Source: Planctomycetota bacterium (lineage in GTDB: Bacteria; Planctomycetota; Planctomycetia; Pirellulales; Pirellulaceae). Taken from it: a stretch of DNA of 6,617 nucleotides. Shown in pieces: positions 1 through 5,374 of the stretch; the first letter of the stretch is position 1; the number at the start of each line of letters is the position of its first letter. The notes under the pieces are model-generated. The model was not told the origin of the DNA and searched no databases. It worked only from the letters and a program-made list of their open reading frames with translations. Made by a program: the position numbers and the translations under genes. The stretch covers positions 1 to 6,617 of the forward strand of contig JAPLNJ010000883.1 of assembly GCA_026692885.1 (NCBI GenBank), given 5' to 3'.

Positions 1-32
1 GATCGGAGGTTACGCTTAACCTCGTGCCATTC

Positions 33-210
33 GAGCTGGCCTCGGTGGAGCGATGATTCTGCACTACCACACGAGCTTAGAAAAAGGCTGCTTTCCCTGC
101 CGCCGCCCCCGCCGCTTCGCGGCGGGGGCGGCGGCAGGGAAAGCCTTGGGATAGAATTCCGCCGGGCTTCGTCCGTAGTGCAAAATCATTGGCTCCACCG
201 AGGCCAGCTC
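33..210. repeat. Large imperfect foldback (inverted repeat) element
   Basis: This is a nested palindrome seen directly in the sequence. The outer arms at 33-51 and 192-210 are perfect 19-bp inverted copies (GAGCTGGCCTCGGTGGAGC and its complement). Pairing continues inward through 53-67 with 175-189, broken by one mismatch and a small bulge. It is weaker between 68-90 and 144-174. The centre at 91-143 is a perfect 25-bp stem with a TTC triloop. No coding sequence lies inside, so this is a foldback or MITE-like repeat rather than an autonomous mobile element. Its family and mobility are unknown. No clear target-site duplication is visible at the edges. Confidence 0.85.
91..143. repeat. Perfect 25-bp GC-rich hairpin with TTC loop
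   Basis: The arms 91-115 and 119-143 are exact reverse complements around TTC at 116-118. The arms are almost entirely G and C, apart from a CTTTCCCT/AGGGAAAG base, so the hairpin would be extremely stable. On the minus strand it is followed after a few bases by five Ts (complement of 81-85), so it could stop minus-strand transcription. On the plus strand no T-tract follows. It forms the core of the larger foldback at 33-210. A terminator role is only a possibility, since no minus-strand gene is seen to its right before lnt. Confidence 0.85.
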
Positions 211-287
211 GGCGGGGGCCCGACTCGTTCCAACACCATCGATTACGCCTCATTCATAGCATCCAAGTGACGCTGTCCAACTAAGTA

Positions 288-410
288 AGGACCGGCGCAT
301 CAATAAGTGTCGCAAGTATAGTAGTCGTCACGCTCCGCCGTGACGACATGTCATCACGCGGAGCGTGATGACTACTTTGAAAACCCGACAGTTATTGATG
401 CGCCGGTCCT
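288..410. repeat. 123-bp nested palindrome enclosing a REP pair
   Basis: The outer arms 288-312 and 386-410 pair at 24 of 25 positions, with one mismatch at 307/391; the outermost 19 bp are perfect (AGGACCGGCGCATCAATAA and its complement). Between them, short unpaired stretches (313-320 and 376-385) flank a second palindrome at 321-375 bounded by GTAG and CTAC. The arrangement suggests either a composite element or a REP pair inserted into an older hairpin. TAAGTAA at 282-288 and TAAGCGTAA at 410-418 flank the element and resemble each other, but they are not an exact target duplication. Confidence 0.85.
321..375. repeat. BIME-like pair of inverted REP hairpins (GTAG...CTAC)
   Basis: Two adjacent hairpins are visible. 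The first has 9-bp arms at 324-332 and 339-347 with loop CTCCGC. The second has 9-bp arms at 350-358 and 364-372 with loop CGGAG. They are inverted copies of each other, so the loops are complementary. The unit starts with GTAG and ends with CTAC. REP sequences recognised by REP-associated tyrosine transposases (RAYT/TnpA-REP) are hairpins with a 5' GTAG-type tetranucleotide, and inverted pairs are called BIMEs. Assigning this unit to that class is inference from its architecture; no RAYT gene lies in the window. The two copies differ by a G-C to A-T pair swap (327-344 versus 353-369) and one indel. Confidence 0.75.
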
Positions 411-511
411 AAGCGTAAACAATACCTCACCGATCACGTTTGCCCCGCAAGATCAATTTTGGCGCGGCCCACCAGGGACACGGCTTGCTCGACCCACCCT
501 ACAGCCAATGA

Positions 512-2428
512 ATGAACCGGGATATGCCGAAGGCCCTGCGCGAGTCCAACAGGACAAGCGAAACCCCGACGTCGAGCCAGGCCGCTGCAACGCACGACCG
601 CCGCGCGCGTGTCGGCCATGCATTCTGGTGGGCGCTGGCCAGCGGCACACTGCTTTGGACTGCGTTTCCGCCGCTCGACTGGTGGCCCTTGGCCTGGGTC
701 GCACCGCTGGGGTGGCTGCACCTGATTCGCCTGCCGCGGTTGCCAGGTCGTCGACCCTACGTGGGCATTTGGCTCGCGAGCTTTCTCCATTGGCTGGCCT
801 TGCTGCAGGGCGTCCGACTGGCCCATCCGGCACTGTACTTGGGCTGGCTCGCCCTGGCGGCGTACGTGGCCGTCTATCCGCTGGTGTTCGTCGCGCTGAC
901 GCGAGTAGCCGTGCATCGCTTGCGAATTTCGATCCTCCTGTCGGCACCGGCCATTTGGACCGGCCTGGAGTTGGTTCGCGGACACGCATTGACAGGGTTC
1001 TCGATAGCCCTGTTGGGACACACGCAAATTGCCTGGACGACCCTGCTCCAGATCGCCGATTTGTGCGGGGCCTACGGCGTGAGTTTTGTGGTGATGGGGG
1101 GCGCTGCCTGCCTGATCCGCCTATGGAACCCGGAGGTGGGCCAGCGGACCGAATCAGAATCCTACCCGGCGCCCACACTCGCGCGACGCGTCAGCGAGGG
1201 AATCCGTGGTGTTCCTCGCTGGCGCGTCGGGCGAATGTGGCTTGCCCTAGCGAAACCGGAAGACAGCCAGGAACCCGCCGATCGTGCTGACGCGGTCGAC
1301 GATCATCGTCGCTGGACGCTGTGGCCGCTGTGGCCGCTGGCCGCAGGCTTGGCTGCGGTCCTAAGCTATGGCGTCTACCGCCAGCGGGAGGCGGACAGCG
1401 CCGCCTCTCGCGAACCGGCCGTGCGTGTTGCACTCATTCAGGCTTCGTTTGACACCGTCTTTGAAGCCAATCCCCGGCGCGCCTTTGAGACCTTCTTCCG
1501 CTATCGGCAACTGAGCCTTGACGCGCTGGAACGCTACGGCCATCTCGACCTGATCGTCTGGCCCGAATCGACGTTCAGCGGCAGCGGCAGCGATGTCGTG
1601 ATCACGGGCGAACCGAAGCCATCCCCCGACGTTCCCCTGTCGGCCGAGGAGATCCGCGAGTACGCGGCCCAGTTCCAGGACAGGACGCGCCAGACGCTCC
1701 GGATCCTCAACTCGCCGCAGGACGGTGTCCGGTCGCCAGCTAAGGTACACCTGCTCGTCGGGGGCGACACCTTGGACTTCGGGGCGGGGGAACCGCAGCG
1801 GTTCAACTCGGCCTTGCTGCTCGATCCTACGGGTGAGGTGGCGGACCGCTACTTCAAGATGCACCTGGTGATGTTCGGCGAGTACATCCCTTTTGGGCGT
1901 GCCTTTCCCTGGCTCTACCGGTTGACGCCCATGCCGTTCGGTCTGACGGCAGGCGAGCGGCCTCAGGTATTCCAGGTTGCCGGGATTCGAATCTCGCCCA
2001 GCATCTGCTTCGAAAGCACCGTACCCCATCTGATCCGGCGGCAAGTGGCTGCGTTGGAAGCTGCGGACGAAGGGCCGGAAATCCTGATCAATGTCACCAA
2101 CGATGGCTGGTTCTGGGGTTCCGGCATCTTGGATCTGCACCTGGCCTGCGCCGTGTTCCGCGCGGTGGAGAACCGGCGTCCGATGCTGGTGGCGGCGAAC
2201 ACGGGCCTATCGGCGCATATTGACTCGAACGGGACGGTGCTGGCCCGAGGGCCTCGGCAGGCGGAACAGGTGATTCTGGCGGAAGTTCACCCCGGCTGGC
2301 GAGCCAGTTGGTATCAACGGGTTGGGGATGTTCCAGCCGGCTTGTGTCTGGCGTTTGGCGTTTTTGTGGCGATTGTAGGCTTGGCAAGACGCCCGTTGCG
2401 GTCAAAAGCTGGCGAAAGACTGGAATAG
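512..2428 (+). CDS. lnt: Apolipoprotein N-acyltransferase (Lnt)
   Basis: Lnt transfers an acyl chain from a phospholipid to the N-terminal cysteine of apolipoproteins, the last step of lipoprotein maturation, with its active site on the periplasmic face of the inner membrane. The N-terminal part has several hydrophobic spans (about 36-54, 57-73, 83-100, 107-131, 138-155, 185-204 and 268-288). A nitrilase-type domain follows (about 303-592), then a last span near 607-625. The family triad is visible: Glu352 in WPES, Lys449 in YFKMHLVMFGEYIP, and Cys499 in SICFES. NVTNDGWFW (527-535) and AANTGLSAHI (561-570) are also typical. At 638 residues it is longer than E. coli Lnt (512). The extra length includes a cytoplasmic loop at about 205-267, part of which is an inverted repeat, and an insertion near 356-410. 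No clear Shine-Dalgarno precedes ATG 512, and Met5 at 524 is an alternative start. The function is well supported; the exact start is not. Confidence 0.94.
   Translation: MNRDMPKALRESNRTSETPTSSQAAATHDRRARVGHAFWWALASGTLLWTAFPPLDWWPLAWVAPLGWLHLIRLPRLPGRRPYVGIWLASFLHWLALLQGVRLAHPALYLGWLALAAYVAVYPLVFVALTRVAVHRLRISILLSAPAIWTGLELVRGHALTGFSIALLGHTQIAWTTLLQIADLCGAYGVSFVVMGGAACLIRLWNPEVGQRTESESYPAPTLARRVSEGIRGVPRWRVGRMWLALAKPEDSQEPADRADAVDDHRRWTLWPLWPLAAGLAAVLSYGVYRQREADSAASREPAVRVALIQASFDTVFEANPRRAFETFFRYRQLSLDALERYGHLDLIVWPESTFSGSGSDVVITGEPKPSPDVPLSAEEIREYAAQFQDRTRQTLRILNSPQDGVRSPAKVHLLVGGDTLDFGAGEPQRFNSALLLDPTGEVADRYFKMHLVMFGEYIPFGRAFPWLYRLTPMPFGLTAGERPQVFQVAGIRISPSICFESTVPHLIRRQVAALEAADEGPEILINVTNDGWFWGSGILDLHLACAVFRAVENRRPMLVAANTGLSAHIDSNGTVLARGPRQAEQVILAEVHPGWRASWYQRVGDVPAGLCLAFGVFVAIVGLARRPLRSKAGERLE
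1173..1240. repeat. In-frame inverted repeat inside lnt
   Basis: The arms 1173-1202 and 1212-1240 are imperfect reverse complements, with roughly 26 of 30 positions pairing and one bulged G, around a 9-nt loop. The strongest block is GACGCGTCAGCGAGG against CCTCGCTGGCGCGTC. It encodes about residues 221-243 of Lnt, including LARRVSEG, in the cytoplasmic loop between two membrane spans. In E. coli Lnt this loop is only a few residues long. I recall LARRVSEG-like peptides recurring in unrelated planctomycete proteins, which would fit a dispersed element read in frame; that recollection was not checked here. Confidence 0.75.
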
Positions 2429-2643
2429 GGCGCTACGGTTTGTTCGATATTAGATTGAGTGAACAGGTCGGCCAGCGGTTAAGCGGGTCAATGTCAACCG
2501 CGAGCGGGTTAAACGAGCGAATGGCAACCTACCTGCTTGACGCAAACGCTTTCAGTTTACCGAGTTTCGTTGACAGTCGGATCGGGTCAGGTCTATACTG
2601 AGGTGCAGTACTGATTTCACCGTCGCCGTAGAGGATCGAGGTC
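2429..2643. other. Intergenic region between lnt and the coiled-coil operon
   Basis: This 215-bp region lies between the lnt stop codon and the next ATG. It contains short repetitive GGTTAA/GGGTTAAA and AACCGC words around 2470-2515, including a weak 6-bp inverted pair GCGGTT...AACCGC, but no convincing lnt terminator with a T-tract. Its right end holds the putative promoter at 2570-2599. No small gene with a credible ribosome binding site was found. Confidence 0.6.
2570..2599 (+). promoter_or_regulatory. Putative sigma70-type promoter of the coiled-coil operon
   Basis: TTGACA (2570-2575) is a perfect -35 hexamer. TATACT (2594-2599) matches the -10 consensus at 5 of 6 positions, and the spacer is 18 bp. 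Transcription would begin near 2606, leaving a leader of about 38 nt before the ATG at 2644. It lies in the lnt-2644 gap in the right orientation, so the downstream pair need not depend on lnt transcription. Confidence 0.72.
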
Positions 2644-3510
2644 ATGACGCTGCTGGGTAAGATTTTCACAGTTCTGATTTTCATCATGAGCGTCGCGTTC
2701 ATGACGTTCTCGCTCGCCGTCTTCGCGACCCATAAGAACTGGAAGATGTTGGTCACCAATCCAACCAAGAACGAGAGGTACGACATCGGATTGGTCGAAA
2801 GACTGCAGGCCCAGCTACAGACGAACAAGAGTCTGCAGGGAGAACTTGAGAAGCTGAAGGTGCAACTGGCTCAGGAGCAGGCGGCGCGCCGTCATGCCCT
2901 TGGCTCGCTGGAAACCAAGCTGGCTGAGGCTTCGCAACGGCTGACAGAAAAAGAAGCCCAGTTGCGAACGCTGCAGTCGACGGAGGGTGAAGCCACCGCA
3001 GCCTTGAAGACCGCTCAGATCACCGTGGACGGCCTGCGGGGGGAAGTCGCTCAGTTGCGGGCCGACATTCGCACCGCTCAAGGTGACCGCGATCTCCAGT
3101 TCCGGATGGTCGTGGAGCGGACCGATCAGTTGCATGCCGCCCAGGGTGTGGAACGGAACATGAAAGAACGGCAAGTGCAATTGATCGGCGAGATCACCAA
3201 GTACAAAGAAGTCGTGGACAAGCTGCCTGACGAGCTCAAGGAAAAAGTCAGGGCCTCCGCTCCTCCGCTGTATGGAACAGTCACCGCGGTGGGCAAGAAC
3301 CTGATCCAGGTGTCGCTCGGATCGGATGATGGGTTGAAAGTGGGTCACCGTCTGGAGGTCTTTCGAGACAACGCGTATCTCGGCAATGCCGTGGTTGTCA
3401 CGACCGAGCCCAATAAGTCGGTGGCGCAAGTGGACGAAAAAACGCAAAAAGGCAAAGTCGAGGTAAGAGATCGTGTCGCTACAAGACTCGGCCGCGCAGG
3501 CACCGGTTAG
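2644..3510 (+). CDS. Membrane-anchored coiled-coil protein of unknown function
   Basis: This 288-residue protein has a short N-terminal membrane anchor (about residues 7-28, rich in Phe, Ile and Val), then a long charged helical stretch (about 48-198) with heptad-like Leu/Ala spacing and many Glu, Gln, Arg and Lys, predicted to be a coiled coil. It ends in a small beta-rich domain (about 207-280) containing PLYGTVTAVGKNLIQVSLG, DDGLKVGHRLEVF and YLGNAVVV. The fold order (anchor, coiled coil, beta domain) resembles MreC-like or secretion-adaptor proteins, but the length, the beta-domain motifs and the absence of mreB or mreD nearby do not support calling it MreC. The start is supported by GAGG at 2631-2634, nine bases before ATG. 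Its 3' end overlaps the next gene by 38 nt, which suggests coupled translation and a shared role. The product is probably an envelope scaffold facing the periplasm; this is inference. Confidence 0.88.
   Translation: MTLLGKIFTVLIFIMSVAFMTFSLAVFATHKNWKMLVTNPTKNERYDIGLVERLQAQLQTNKSLQGELEKLKVQLAQEQAARRHALGSLETKLAEASQRLTEKEAQLRTLQSTEGEATAALKTAQITVDGLRGEVAQLRADIRTAQGDRDLQFRMVVERTDQLHAAQGVERNMKERQVQLIGEITKYKEVVDKLPDELKEKVRASAPPLYGTVTAVGKNLIQVSLGSDDGLKVGHRLEVFRDNAYLGNAVVVTTEPNKSVAQVDEKTQKGKVEVRDRVATRLGRAGTG
3460..3463 (+). promoter_or_regulatory. Ribosome binding site for the GTG start at 3473
   Basis: GAGG lies nine bases before GTG 3473, inside the coding sequence of the preceding gene. It supports a GTG start and a 38-nt overlap rather than a later start in the same frame; the first ATG in frame is only at codon 28, within the membrane span. 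Confidence 0.65.
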
Positions 3511-3742
3511 TGAACCACTCATCGAACAGAAGCAGCGCAACAACATCTACACGATGATGCTGATCCTGTCCTTCATCGGGATCTGCATCGCGTGTGTATT
3601 GTTGTGGCTGGAATTGCAAGAGTACAATCCCTTCCCCTGGTGGAAGACTTCCAACATCGCGATTCCCGCCACCTCGTCGGCCGGCGCGCCAGCGCAGGGT
3701 ATCTGGTGGGTCGCCGAAGTGATCGCCTCGTGCTGGGTATGA
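3473..3742 (+). CDS. Small single-span membrane protein of unknown function
   Basis: This 89-residue protein starts with GTG. A hydrophilic N-terminus (about 1-24, with several Gln and Glu) precedes one hydrophobic span (about 26-46, MMLILSFIGICIACVLLWLEL). A short tail with aromatic WW pairs and a Pro/Ala/Ser-rich stretch follows. There is no signal peptidase motif, so it probably stays anchored with the N-terminus in the cytoplasm. It overlaps the coiled-coil gene by 38 nt and is followed by a terminator, so the two form a bicistronic unit and may be partners. I do not recognise a named family. The reading frame is credible because of the clear ribosome binding site, the membrane span and the matching terminator position. 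Confidence 0.82.
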   Translation: MSLQDSAAQAPVSEPLIEQKQRNNIYTMMLILSFIGICIACVLLWLELQEYNPFPWWKTSNIAIPATSSAGAPAQGIWWVAEVIASCWV

Positions 3743-3775
3743 ATCCCCAGCCCTACAACTCGACAATGGCCAACA

Positions 3776-3814
3776 CGCCGATTCTTTGCCTACCTGAAGA
3801 ATCGGCGTTTTTTT
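3776..3814 (+). terminator. Intrinsic (Rho-independent) terminator of the coiled-coil operon
   Basis: A perfect 11-bp stem, CGCCGATTCTT (3776-3786) with AAGAATCGGCG (3797-3807), encloses a 10-nt loop. Seven Ts follow directly at 3808-3814. It sits 33 nt after the stop codon of the small membrane protein. Its T-tract ends only 18 nt before the GTG start of the next gene. Confidence 0.92.
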
Positions 3815-3820
3815 ATACTT

Positions 3821-3824
3821 GAGG
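3821..3824 (+). promoter_or_regulatory. Ribosome binding site for the GTG start at 3833
   Basis: GAGG lies eight bases before GTG 3833 and immediately after the terminator's T-tract. It supports the GTG start of the zinc-ribbon membrane protein, which has no ATG near the N-terminus before the first CPVC motif. Confidence 0.65.
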
Positions 3825-3832
3825 TTTGCCTC

Positions 3833-5281
3833 GTGTCGGGTGCATCCAGTTCTTCTCCCCGCGTCAGTTGCCCTGTGTGCGGCGGCCGTATCAAACTCCC
3901 TCCTGGACAAGCCGGGCAGACGTGCGAGTGTCCGAAATGTCAGGCGAAGTTCGTGGCTCCTGCCGAGCCGCTTACACTGTTGGCTCGGGAGGGCGCGGCT
4001 CCTGACGAGCCGATTAAGCCATTGGCCTGGGAGGGCGAGGCTCCTGCCGAGTCGCTCAAGCCGCACGGCTCGGCGGGAACCTCGCCATCCCGAGTTGGCA
4101 CGGTCGCGAATACGGGAACCGGCGGCATCGCACCGGTAGTCCCGCCGAAGCCGGCCACGGCCCCTGACGACGAGGATTTTGGATTCGAATGCCACGTGTG
4201 CAAGACCCGGCTATATGCTCGGCCGCGCCAAGTTGGGAAGCACGTGGTCTGCCCCGACTGCTATACGCAAGTGTTGGTGCCTCCGCCCAAGCCGCATGCT
4301 AGGAAACCTCGCGCTACCGCCGGTCAGGATGCGGACTTCAAGCTTAGTGAACTGGACAAGCTGCCACCCGACCTGGCCACGGGACTGCCTGCTTCAGCGG
4401 CATCAAGTCAGCCGCACAATCAAGCCGCGTCGAAAGGCCAGCCATCTGTATCCGACAGTCGGCCCCGAGGCAATGTGCTGACCGAAAACGCCCGGGCAAT
4501 CCTGGCCAAAGCCGAAGCCGAGTTGAAGGAATTGGAAGAATCCCAGCCCCAGCCTCCGCCCGAGTGGCCGTCCGTCACGGTGTTCCTGTCGTTCTTGTGG
4601 GAGCCGGGGGCTGCGATTCGGTGGATCATCTTGACGCTGGTGGGCTATGCCGTAGTCGCCTTGTCCTATGGGGTGGCCGCCCTGAGTAGCGGTGGGCCGA
4701 TCGCACAGTTTGAGGCAATGGCCCTCGGCGTCGTCCTGCTGACGCTCGTGATTGTGTGGGTGCTGACCAGTTCCATTTGCTGCCTGGCGGTGGTCCAGGA
4801 CACTGCGAACGGCTACGACAAGATCGAACACTGGCCCGGTATCGGTATCACCGAGTGGGTGTTGGACGCTTTCTTCGTCCTCGCCAGTTCGTTTGCCGCT
4901 TTTATGCCGGCAGCGTTCCTCGCTTCGATCAGCCCGTGGCTCAGCCTCCCGGCTTGGCTGGCCGGTCTGGCGGTATTCCCGTTCTTCCTGCTGTCCACAC
5001 TGGAAACTGGTTCCCGCGTCATGATCTATTCGCCGTTGATTTGGCGCACCTGGCGCATGGCCCGGCCCCTGTGGCGAAGGTTCTTCCTGCAGTCCTCCGG
5101 GGTCATCCTGGTCGCCTTGGGCGCCCTGGCCTGCCTGGCGTGGGGCGGGTTCATCTTCCGGGCTCTGGGTTCCGCCAGCTTGATCGCCAGCTTATTCGTA
5201 TACTTCCGCCTGCTTGGCACACTCGCGCGGAAGCTGGCGGAACTGCCTCCGCCCGATGAGACAGAACCTGAAGGCGAATGA
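3833..5281 (+). CDS. Double zinc-ribbon, multi-span membrane protein
   Basis: This 482-residue protein starts with GTG. The first zinc ribbon has CPVC (Cys13, Cys16) and CPKC (Cys33, Cys36); the second has CHVC (Cys120, Cys123) and CPDC (Cys140, Cys143). Paired CxxC ribbons of this kind occur at the N-termini of many planctomycete and myxobacterial membrane proteins (MJ0042-like finger). The ribbons are separated by a Pro/Ala/Glu-rich linker (about 43-110) made largely of repeat copies. A Pro-rich region and a short charged helix (about 216-237) follow, and then about six hydrophobic spans (roughly 259-282, 296-322, 340-366, 370-390, 421-442 and 446-463). The tail is acidic. The ribbons should be cytoplasmic. 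No transport or enzyme motif is recognised, so function is unknown. The gene starts just after a strong terminator and needs its own promoter or read-through. It runs convergently towards the SDR gene. Confidence 0.9.
   Translation: MSGASSSSPRVSCPVCGGRIKLPPGQAGQTCECPKCQAKFVAPAEPLTLLAREGAAPDEPIKPLAWEGEAPAESLKPHGSAGTSPSRVGTVANTGTGGIAPVVPPKPATAPDDEDFGFECHVCKTRLYARPRQVGKHVVCPDCYTQVLVPPPKPHARKPRATAGQDADFKLSELDKLPPDLATGLPASAASSQPHNQAASKGQPSVSDSRPRGNVLTENARAILAKAEAELKELEESQPQPPPEWPSVTVFLSFLWEPGAAIRWIILTLVGYAVVALSYGVAALSSGGPIAQFEAMALGVVLLTLVIVWVLTSSICCLAVVQDTANGYDKIEHWPGIGITEWVLDAFFVLASSFAAFMPAAFLASISPWLSLPAWLAGLAVFPFFLLSTLETGSRVMIYSPLIWRTWRMARPLWRRFFLQSSGVILVALGALACLAWGGFIFRALGSASLIASLFVYFRLLGTLARKLAELPPPDETEPEGE
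3955..4094. repeat. Cluster of in-frame repeat units in a zinc-ribbon linker
   Basis: Four related segments are visible. A partial unit lies at 3955-3969. Two direct units of about 28 bp lie at 3984-4011 and 4026-4053 and match at 23 of 28 positions. An inverted unit lies at 4067-4094 and matches the first full unit at 23 of 28 and the second at 22 of 28. The second and third full units could fold into a hairpin with a 13-nt loop. They encode AREGAAPDEP, WEGEAPAES and, from the inverted copy, GSAGTSPSR, in the linker between the two zinc ribbons. The repeat stays in frame across direct and inverted copies. Its wider family is inferred to be a dispersed planctomycete element. Confidence 0.8.
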
Positions 5282-5284
5282 TCG

Positions 5285-5299
5285 TGCGGCTGAGCCGCA
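5285..5299. repeat. Short hairpin after the zinc-ribbon gene
   Basis: TGCGGC (5285-5290) and GCCGCA (5294-5299) pair around TGA, a few bases after the zinc-ribbon gene's stop codon. There is no T-tract, so it is not a canonical intrinsic terminator by itself. It sits next to the 48-bp palindrome, and the two together may impede transcription from either converging gene. Confidence 0.5.
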
Positions 5300-5304
5300 G
5301 CCAA

Positions 5305-5352
5305 GTAGGTCAGGCTTTCCAGCCTGACGTCAGGCTGGAAAGCCTGACCTAC
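5305..5352. repeat. Perfect 48-bp palindrome, BIME-like double hairpin
   Basis: The halves 5305-5328 and 5329-5352 are exact reverse complements with no spacer. Each half also folds alone: GTCAGGCT and AGCCTGAC pair around TTCC (5309-5328) and around GGAA (5329-5348). The ends are GTAG (5305-5308) and CTAC (5349-5352), as in the element at 321-375, although the stem sequences differ. The architecture matches paired REP elements. It lies between convergent genes, 24 nt after the zinc-ribbon stop and 23 nt from the SDR stop, where it could act as a two-way transcription barrier or mRNA stabiliser. That role is inference. Confidence 0.85.
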
Positions 5353-5374
5353 AAGGGGCCGGCATCGCACGCCC

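Larger units (their letters stand above)
1..511. other. Gene-free region rich in palindromes upstream of lnt
   Basis: No reading frame here has a credible start, ribosome site or protein-like composition. The region is dominated by the foldback at 33-210 and the nested palindrome at 288-410. Positions 211-287 and 411-511 show nothing recognisable, and no confident lnt promoter was found. TTACGCTTA at 10-18 and its reverse complement at 410-418 form an additional 9-bp inverted pair flanking the whole palindrome-rich block; it may be chance. Confidence 0.6.

Noticed and set aside
282..418. TAAGTAA / TAAGCGTAA as a target-site duplication around the nested palindrome
   Set aside because: The copies differ by a 2-nt insertion and one overlaps the palindrome arm, so an exact duplication cannot be claimed.
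434..1178. Minus-strand open frames opposite lnt
   Set aside because: Low-complexity, Arg/Gln/Pro-rich translations with no motifs, lying antisense to a well-supported gene.
340..1290. Plus-strand 316-codon open frame overlapping lnt
   Set aside because: Its start lies in the REP hairpins and the remainder is a frame-shifted reading of lnt, with Arg/Pro/Gly-rich composition typical of GC-rich shadow frames.
1361..2140. Minus-strand 259-codon frame opposite the Lnt nitrilase domain
   Set aside because: Antisense shadow: no ribosome site or domain, while the plus strand carries the complete catalytic triad.
2308..2601. Plus-strand 97-codon frame spanning the end of lnt and the intergenic region
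   Set aside because: Half is a shifted reading of lnt, there is no ribosome site, and it would run through the promoter at 2570-2599.
2815..3546. Minus-strand 243-codon frame opposite the coiled-coil gene
   Set aside because: Antisense to a gene with a clear start, domain order and ribosome site; its Leu/His/Arg-rich translation has no recognisable domain.
3814..3819. TATACT as a -10 box for the zinc-ribbon gene
   Set aside because: No -35-like hexamer occurs 16-18 bp upstream; the nearest, TTGCCT at 3786-3791, is 22 bp away and inside the terminator hairpin.
3479..4195. Minus-strand 238-codon frame across the terminator and zinc-ribbon linker
   Set aside because: It runs antisense through three plus-strand features. 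Its repetitive LGRS-type peptide comes from the repeat units read backwards.
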